NCBI RefSeq assembly: GCF_013408795.1
Contig: NZ_JACCCC010000001.1
Span: forward strand, 4,526,001-4,590,000
Origin: Spinactinospora alkalitolerans
Lineage (GTDB): Bacteria; Actinomycetota; Actinomycetes; Streptosporangiales; Streptosporangiaceae
Length of the DNA stretch: 64,000 bases
Direction of reading: 5' to 3'
In this document: piece after piece, positions 59,650 to 64,000 of the stretch
How positions within the stretch are numbered: the first letter of the stretch is position 1
Layout of the letters: each line of letters opens with the position of its first letter
Made by a program: the position numbers and the translations under genes
Notes under the pieces: generated by a model
What the model was told of the DNA's origin: nothing
Databases searched by the model: none
The model's input: only the letters and a program-made list of their open reading frames with translations

Positions 59650-60825
59650 ATGCGTACCCGCGTCGGAATCATCGGTGCCGGCCCGGCCGGTCTGCTGCTG
59701 TCGCACCTGCTGCACCGCAGGGGCGTCGAATCCGTGGTGCTGGAGAACCGGTCCCGCGACTACTGCGAGCAGCGCCAGCGCGCCGGTGTGGTCGAGCACG
59801 GCGTGGCCGAGGTGCTGCGCGAGAGCGGGGTGGGCTCCCGCATGGACACCGACGGGCTGGTGCACCACGGCATCGAGCTGCGCTTCGACGGCCGCGCCCA
59901 CCGCATCGACTTCCCCGGGCTCACCGGGCGCGACGTGATGATCTACGCCCAGACCGAGGTCGTCAAGGACCTCATCGCCCGGCGGCTCGCCGACGGCGGG
60001 CAGATCCTGTTCGGGGCCAAGGCGACCTCGGTCGAGGACGTCGAGACCGACAGCCCCCGCATCCGCTTCGAGCGCGACGGCGAAGCCGATGTGCTGGAGT
60101 GCGACGTGGTGGCCGCCTGCGACGGCTTCCACGGCATCGGGCGCCGGTCCCTGCCCTCCGGTGTGGCGCGCACCTTCGACAAGGTGTACCCGTTCAGTTG
60201 GCTGGGCATCCTGGCCGACGTGGCGCCCTCCTGCGAGGAGCTGATCTACGCGCACAGCGAGCGCGGCTTCGCGCTGCACAGCATGCGCTCGCCCGAGGTG
60301 AGCCGACTCTACCTCCAGGTTCCCAACGGCACCGACCCCGCCGACTGGTCCGACGAGCGCATCTGGGACGAGCTCTCGGCCCGATTCGCGCTGCGCGACG
60401 GCGACTGGACGCTGGAGCGCGGCCCCATCACCGACAAGTCCATCACCCCGATGCGCAGCTTCGTCACCGAGCCCATGCGCCACGGGCGGCTGTTCCTGGC
60501 CGGGGACGCCGCCCACATCGTCCCGCCCACCGGCGCCAAGGGCCTCAACCTGGCCATGCACGACGTCACCCTGCTCGCCGAGGCCGTCGCCGCCTGGGAC
60601 GAGAAGGGCGACACCGCGCTGCTGGACTCCTACTCCGACGACGCGCTGCGCCGGGTGTGGCGGGCCGAGCACTTCTCGTACTGGATGACGACGCTGCTGC
60701 ACCGGGACCCCGAGGGCGGCGAGTTCGACCACCGGCTGCAGGTCTCCCACCTCAACCGCATCGCCGCCTCCACCGCCGCGGCCACCGAGCTCGCCGAGAA
60801 CTACACCGGCATCCCGCTGGTCTGA
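59650..60825 (+). CDS. pobA: 4-hydroxybenzoate 3-monooxygenase
   Basis: 391-residue FAD aromatic hydroxylase making protocatechuate from 4-hydroxybenzoate with NAD(P)H and O2. The dinucleotide motif is 'VGIIGAGPAGLLLSHLL', the DG motif 'AACDGFHGIGRRS', and the ribityl motif 'FLAGDAAHIVPPTGAKGLNL'. 'YCEQRQRAGVVEHGV' matches PobA residues around the substrate. It is the last catabolic gene of the aromatic island, 176 bp after pcaC, and is followed directly by a long palindromic repeat. Confidence 0.96.
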   Translation: MRTRVGIIGAGPAGLLLSHLLHRRGVESVVLENRSRDYCEQRQRAGVVEHGVAEVLRESGVGSRMDTDGLVHHGIELRFDGRAHRIDFPGLTGRDVMIYAQTEVVKDLIARRLADGGQILFGAKATSVEDVETDSPRIRFERDGEADVLECDVVAACDGFHGIGRRSLPSGVARTFDKVYPFSWLGILADVAPSCEELIYAHSERGFALHSMRSPEVSRLYLQVPNGTDPADWSDERIWDELSARFALRDGDWTLERGPITDKSITPMRSFVTEPMRHGRLFLAGDAAHIVPPTGAKGLNLAMHDVTLLAEAVAAWDEKGDTALLDSYSDDALRRVWRAEHFSYWMTTLLHRDPEGGEFDHRLQVSHLNRIAASTAAATELAENYTGIPLV

Positions 60826-60835
60826 CCGGTCACCG

Positions 60836-61118
60836 GGGGCTTGAGACCCCGACCACAGAGGGTTTTGAACCCTGGCCGTCAGGGCTCGCGGAGAACGGGC
60901 GCCCCGCCATGCGGCCGAAGGCCCGTGTGCGAGGTGCCCGGCTCCGCGCGAAGCACACCGGATGCTCTGTACTCCAGGCCGAAACCGCGGTGTCGGTGTG
61001 CGGTGAAGGCGGCGGGTCCGCTTCGCGCGCGGGTGCGACGTTCACCTCAATGGGCCTTCGGCCGCGCGAGAGAACCGCACCCGCGCGAACCTCCTCCTGG
61101 GGCTGAGCTTCAAACTCC
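60836..61118. repeat. Long palindromic intergenic repeat, copy 3
   Basis: About 280 bp starting 11 bp after the pobA stop. The centre is GAAACCGCGGTGTC (near 60987). The right half, 'TCAATGGGCCTTCGGCCGCG' then 'CGAGAGAACCGC', matches copy 2 closely, and 'GCGGGTCCGCTTCGCG' matches copy 1. Confidence 0.85.
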
Positions 61119-61229
61119 CTGAAGTCAAGGCGGAGCCACAAACCAGAGATCATCAAGGCCGTCAACCGGACGAACAGTCAACCTGGCCGCGATAAACCCC
61201 GCAACCTCCTACTTCACCCGTGAATCTCG

Positions 61230-61259
61230 TTGCGATTATCGCTATTGGACTGCTACGGT
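61230..61259 (+). promoter_or_regulatory. Promoter and operator of the XRE-TetR gene (leaderless)
   Basis: TTGCGA (61230-61235), 18-bp spacer, TACGGT (61254-61259), 7 bp before the GTG start; no Shine-Dalgarno, so a leaderless transcript is likely. A perfect palindrome GCGAT-T-ATCGC (61232-61242) covers the -35, suiting autorepression. Confidence 0.6.
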
Positions 61260-61266
61260 CCCGACC

Positions 61267-62160
61267 GTGAGCGATACGAACGGCCCGGGCGACCCCCTGG
61301 AGGGCCTGCGGCGGCGGGTCCGCGAGGTGGTCGGCGCATCGGGGCAGCCGCAGCGGGAGTTCGCGGCGACGATGGGCCTGGAACCCTCCAAGCTGTCCAA
61401 GTCACTCAAGGGCACCCGGCGCTTCACCGCCGAGGAGCTCATCCGGATCGCCGACGTCGCAGGGGTCACCGTCAACTGGCTGCTCAACGGGCACGACAAC
61501 GCCGCGACCGTCGCCGCGGGCCCGGGCGGCCTCCCGGCCCGCCACTCCGTGGCCGGGGCCGACGACGGCCCCTCGGCCCGCGAGCACGGCCGCCGCCGCC
61601 AGATCGTCGAGGCCGCCTGGCAGCTCATCGCCGAGCGCGGCTACCACTCGGTGCGCGTCTTCGACGTGGCCCGCGCCTGCGGCACCTCCAGCGCCACCAT
61701 CCACTACCACTTCCCCGCGCTGCGCGACCTCCTGGACGAGGCGCTGCGCTCCTCCGTGAAGCAGGCGTTCGACCGCCAGGTCGCCGTGCTGCACGAGCTC
61801 GACGACGCGTACGAGCGCCTCCTGCGCCTCATCGAGCTGCAACTGCCCAGCCCCGGCCGGCTGCGCCTGGAGTGGTCGATCTGGCTGCAGGTGTGGACCG
61901 AGTCCACGCTCCACCCCGAGTTGCGCGAACTGCACGCCGCCTCCTACCAGCGCTGGCACGACACCATCGCCCAGACCCTGCGCGAGGGGGCCGAGAGCGG
62001 GGCCTTCCGCGCCCTCGACGCCGAGGAGACGACCGTGCGGCTCACCGCGCTCATCGACGGCCTGGGCATCCAGGTCCTGACCGGCCGCCCCGGGCGCACC
62101 GTCGACACCATGCGCACCGCCCTGCACGCGTTCATCGCCCACGAGGTCCTGAGGCGCTGA
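61267..62160 (+). CDS. Double-HTH regulator: XRE domain fused to TetR
   Basis: 297 residues with two DNA-binding domains. An N-terminal XRE/Cro-type HTH (about 10-75; '[20 protein letters not shown]' then '[20 protein letters not shown]') is joined by a Gly/Ala linker (about 76-105) to a complete TetR HTH (about 108-155; '[20 protein letters not shown]' then '[15 protein letters not shown]') and a TetR ligand domain. It is likely leaderless from GTG 61267. It sits 46 bp before the BKACE gene and probably controls the following catabolic genes. The effector may be carnitine or a derivative, by context only. Confidence 0.88.
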   Translation: MSDTNGPGDPLEGLRRRVREVVGASGQPQREFAATMGLEPSKLSKSLKGTRRFTAEELIRIADVAGVTVNWLLNGHDNAATVAAGPGGLPARHSVAGADDGPSAREHGRRRQIVEAAWQLIAERGYHSVRVFDVARACGTSSATIHYHFPALRDLLDEALRSSVKQAFDRQVAVLHELDDAYERLLRLIELQLPSPGRLRLEWSIWLQVWTESTLHPELRELHAASYQRWHDTIAQTLREGAESGAFRALDAEETTVRLTALIDGLGIQVLTGRPGRTVDTMRTALHAFIAHEVLRR

Positions 62161-62206
62161 GCGGCACCGCGGCCACGGCCACCACATAAGGAGAGGACCG
62201 GCAACC

Positions 62207-63106
62207 ATGAACGAGACGATGAACAGCGACGTCATCCTGACCTGCGCGCTCACCGGCGCGGGCGACACCGTGCGCAGGAGCGAGCACGTGCCGGTGACGC
62301 CCAAGGAGATCGCCGCCTCCGCCGTCGAGGCCGCCGAGGCCGGCGCGAGCGCCGTCCACATCCACGTCCGCGACCCCGAGACCGGCGCGCCCTCCCGCGA
62401 CAACGCGCTCTACCGCGAGGTCGTGGAGCGGATCAAGGAGACCGGCGTCGACGTCGTCATCAACCTGACGGCCGGCATGGGCGGCGACCTGGTCATCGGC
62501 GCCGACGACCCCTTGGAGTTCGGCGAGGGCACCGACCTCGTCAACGGACTGGACCGGCTCCCCCACGTCGAGGAGCTGCTGCCCGACATCTGCACGCTGG
62601 ACTGCGGCAGCCTCAACTTCGGCGACGGCAGCCTCGTCTACGTCTCCACCCCCGACATGCTGCGCGCCGGGGCCAGGCGCATCCAGGAGCTGGGAGTGCG
62701 CCCCGAACTGGAGATCTTCGACACCGGCCAGTTGTGGTTCGCCAAGCGGTTGCGCGCCGAGGGCCTGATCGACGACCCGAGCATGTTCCAACTGTGCACC
62801 GGCATCCCCTACGGCGCCCCCGCAGACCCCGGCGTGCTGCAGTCCATGGTCAACCTGCTGCCGGAGGGCGCGCAATGGGCCAGCTTCGCGATCGGGCGCA
62901 TGCAGATGCCGTGGGTGGCCCAGTCGGTGCTGCTCGGCGGACACGCCCGCGTCGGCCTGGAGGACAACCTCTACCTCAGCCGCGGCGTGAAGGCCACCAA
63001 CGGCCGGCTCGTCGAGAGGGCGGTGCGGATCATCGAGCTGCTCGGCGCGCGCGTGGCCACCCCGGACGAGGCCCGCGCCGAACTCGGGCTGCGCGGCGCG
63101 AAGTGA
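62207..63106 (+). CDS. BKACE-family beta-keto acid cleavage enzyme (DUF849), probable dehydrocarnitine cleavage
   Basis: 299-residue zinc TIM-barrel enzyme. Metal ligands are His51 and His53 ('[12 protein letters not shown]') and Glu252 ('VGLEDNLY'), corresponding to the His-His-Glu of Kce. The family condenses a beta-keto acid with acetyl-CoA to give acetoacetate and a new CoA ester. The next gene encodes an L-carnitine dehydrogenase-like protein, whose product 3-dehydrocarnitine is a known BKACE substrate, giving betainyl-CoA. ATG at 62207 with AGGAGAGG upstream. Confidence 0.92.
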   Translation: MNETMNSDVILTCALTGAGDTVRRSEHVPVTPKEIAASAVEAAEAGASAVHIHVRDPETGAPSRDNALYREVVERIKETGVDVVINLTAGMGGDLVIGADDPLEFGEGTDLVNGLDRLPHVEELLPDICTLDCGSLNFGDGSLVYVSTPDMLRAGARRIQELGVRPELEIFDTGQLWFAKRLRAEGLIDDPSMFQLCTGIPYGAPADPGVLQSMVNLLPEGAQWASFAIGRMQMPWVAQSVLLGGHARVGLEDNLYLSRGVKATNGRLVERAVRIIELLGARVATPDEARAELGLRGAK

Positions 63107-63179
63107 GCACCCGCCCGGCGCCGCGCGGCGGCGCCGGCCCCCTCGTCCCCCACTTGTCCCGAACGCGGTCAGGAGCGTG

Positions 63180-64000
63180 ATGACGGAGCAGAGCAGGACT
63201 TTGGCCCCGCAGGACGTGCGCACGGTGGCGTGCGTCGGCGCGGGCGTGATCGGCGGCGGCTGGGTGGCGCACTTCCTGGCGCGCGGCTACCGGGTGGTGG
63301 CCTGGGACCCCGCGCCCGGCGCCGAGCGCGCACTGCGCGACCTGGTGTCCGCGGCGTGGCCGTCGCTCGCCCGGCTCGGCCTGGCCGAGGGCGCGGCGAC
63401 GGCGAACCTGACGGTCGCGCCGACGCTGGCCGAGGCGGTGGCCGGGGCCGACTTCGTGCAGGAGAGCGCGCCGGAGCGGCTGGAGCTGAAGGTCTCGCTG
63501 CTCGCCGAGATCGACGCGGCCGCACCGCCGCACGTCGTCGTCGCCTCCTCGACCTCCGGCTACCCGATGACGCGGATGCAGGTCGAGGCGTCGACCCCGG
63601 GCCGCCTCGTGGTGGGCCACCCGTTCAACCCGCCCTACCTGGTGCCCCTGGTGGAGGTCGTCGGCGGCGAGCGCACCGAGAGGTGGGCGGTCGAGTGGGC
63701 ATCGGACTTCTACCGCGCGGCGGGCAAGTCGGTGATCACCATGGACCGGGAGCTGCCGGGGTTCATCGCGAACCGGATCCAGGAGGCCGCCTGGCGCGAG
63801 GCCCTGCACATGGTCGCCAACGACGAGGCCACGGTGGAGCAGATCGACCTGGCCATGACCGACGGCCCCGGCCTGCGCTGGGCCTTCTTCGGCCCCTGCC
63901 TGACCTTCCACCTGGCCGGCGGCGAGGGCGGCATGGCGCACATGCTGGACCACTTCGGCCCGGCGCTGAAGTACCCGTGGACCCGGCTGGCCTCGCCGGA
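63180..64000 (+). CDS. L-carnitine dehydrogenase-like protein (3-hydroxyacyl-CoA dehydrogenase family), 3' cut by window
   Basis: 273 codons visible; the frame is open at the window edge. The Rossmann motif is 'VACVGAGVIGGGWVAHFLAR'. 'DFVQESAPERLELK', 'SSTSGYPMTRMQVE' and 'VVGHPFNPPYLVPLVEVVGG' follow the dehydrogenase family; 'GPGLRWAFFGPCLTFHLAGG' then 'EGGMAHM' and 'FGPALKYPWTRL' match carnitine dehydrogenases recalled from Pseudomonas and Rhizobium. It oxidises L-carnitine to 3-dehydrocarnitine with NAD+. The ATG at 63180 follows AGGAG; it is 73 bp after the BKACE gene. A thioesterase domain, fused or separate, may follow outside the window. Confidence 0.87.
   Translation, partial: MTEQSRTLAPQDVRTVACVGAGVIGGGWVAHFLARGYRVVAWDPAPGAERALRDLVSAAWPSLARLGLAEGAATANLTVAPTLAEAVAGADFVQESAPERLELKVSLLAEIDAAAPPHVVVASSTSGYPMTRMQVEASTPGRLVVGHPFNPPYLVPLVEVVGGERTERWAVEWASDFYRAAGKSVITMDRELPGFIANRIQEAAWREALHMVANDEATVEQIDLAMTDGPGLRWAFFGPCLTFHLAGGEGGMAHMLDHFGPALKYPWTRLASP

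Overview
The window is chromosomal DNA of a high-GC actinobacterium. Coding DNA runs at roughly 70-75% G+C, GTG starts and ATGA/GTGA stop-start overlaps are frequent, and some genes look leaderless. Family content (a Thermobifida-type cutinase, a CYP157/CYP154-like P450 pair, a DUF574 methyltransferase, a DUF3516 helicase, a membrane Ser/Thr kinase) fits the Nocardiopsaceae (Nocardiopsis, Streptomonospora, Thermobifida). This placement is by eye, without database searches.

Layout. 1-6 kb: end of a sugar ABC transporter operon (two RbsC-type permeases, Gfo/Idh/MocA oxidoreductase), a VOC protein, a DeoR regulator with a palindromic operator candidate, and a glycerophosphodiesterase. 6-17 kb: TetR regulator, overlapping tandem P450s, a run of small metabolic and repair enzymes, WrbA, a GAF-SpoIIE phosphatase with a TetR gene, and a SAM methyltransferase. 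18-25 kb: secreted PETase-like cutinase, LacI regulator, and an operon of nucleobase permease, amidohydrolase and TauE-like exporter behind a perfect 18-bp palindrome. 25.3-26.1 kb: a gene-poor, lower-GC scar with a truncated gene. 26-36 kb: PRPP synthetase paralogue, an orphan intrinsic terminator, a CAT-anticodon tRNA, DUF3516 helicase, hydrolase, phosphodiesterase, membrane kinase, and a split RibD-like pair. 36-42.4 kb: SIS protein divergent from a GntR-GH15-sugar ABC operon.

43.2-60.8 kb is the centrepiece, an aromatic-acid catabolic island. A six-gene minus-strand operon (NMT1/SsuA-type binding protein, two permeases, ATPase, benzoylformate decarboxylase-like enzyme, benzaldehyde dehydrogenase-like enzyme) is divergent from an IclR regulator and the pcaIJFHGBDC-pobA genes. 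Read together they give a route from a 4-hydroxyphenylglyoxylate-like acid to 4-hydroxybenzaldehyde, 4-hydroxybenzoate (ALDH), protocatechuate (PobA), and then succinyl-CoA plus acetyl-CoA through beta-ketoadipate. Near-identical 15-bp inverted repeats lie upstream of the transporter operon and of pcaI, which argues for joint IclR control. Beyond it (61.2-64 kb) is a probable carnitine module: an XRE-TetR double-HTH regulator, a BKACE enzyme and an L-carnitine dehydrogenase-like protein cut by the window edge.

Two families of palindromic intergenic repeats recur across the window: a long one of about 300 bp (three copies) and a short one of about 120 bp (four copies). All sit immediately 3' of stop codons, two of the long copies inside the pca/pob region. 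No CRISPR array, rRNA, intact insertion sequence or prophage was seen.
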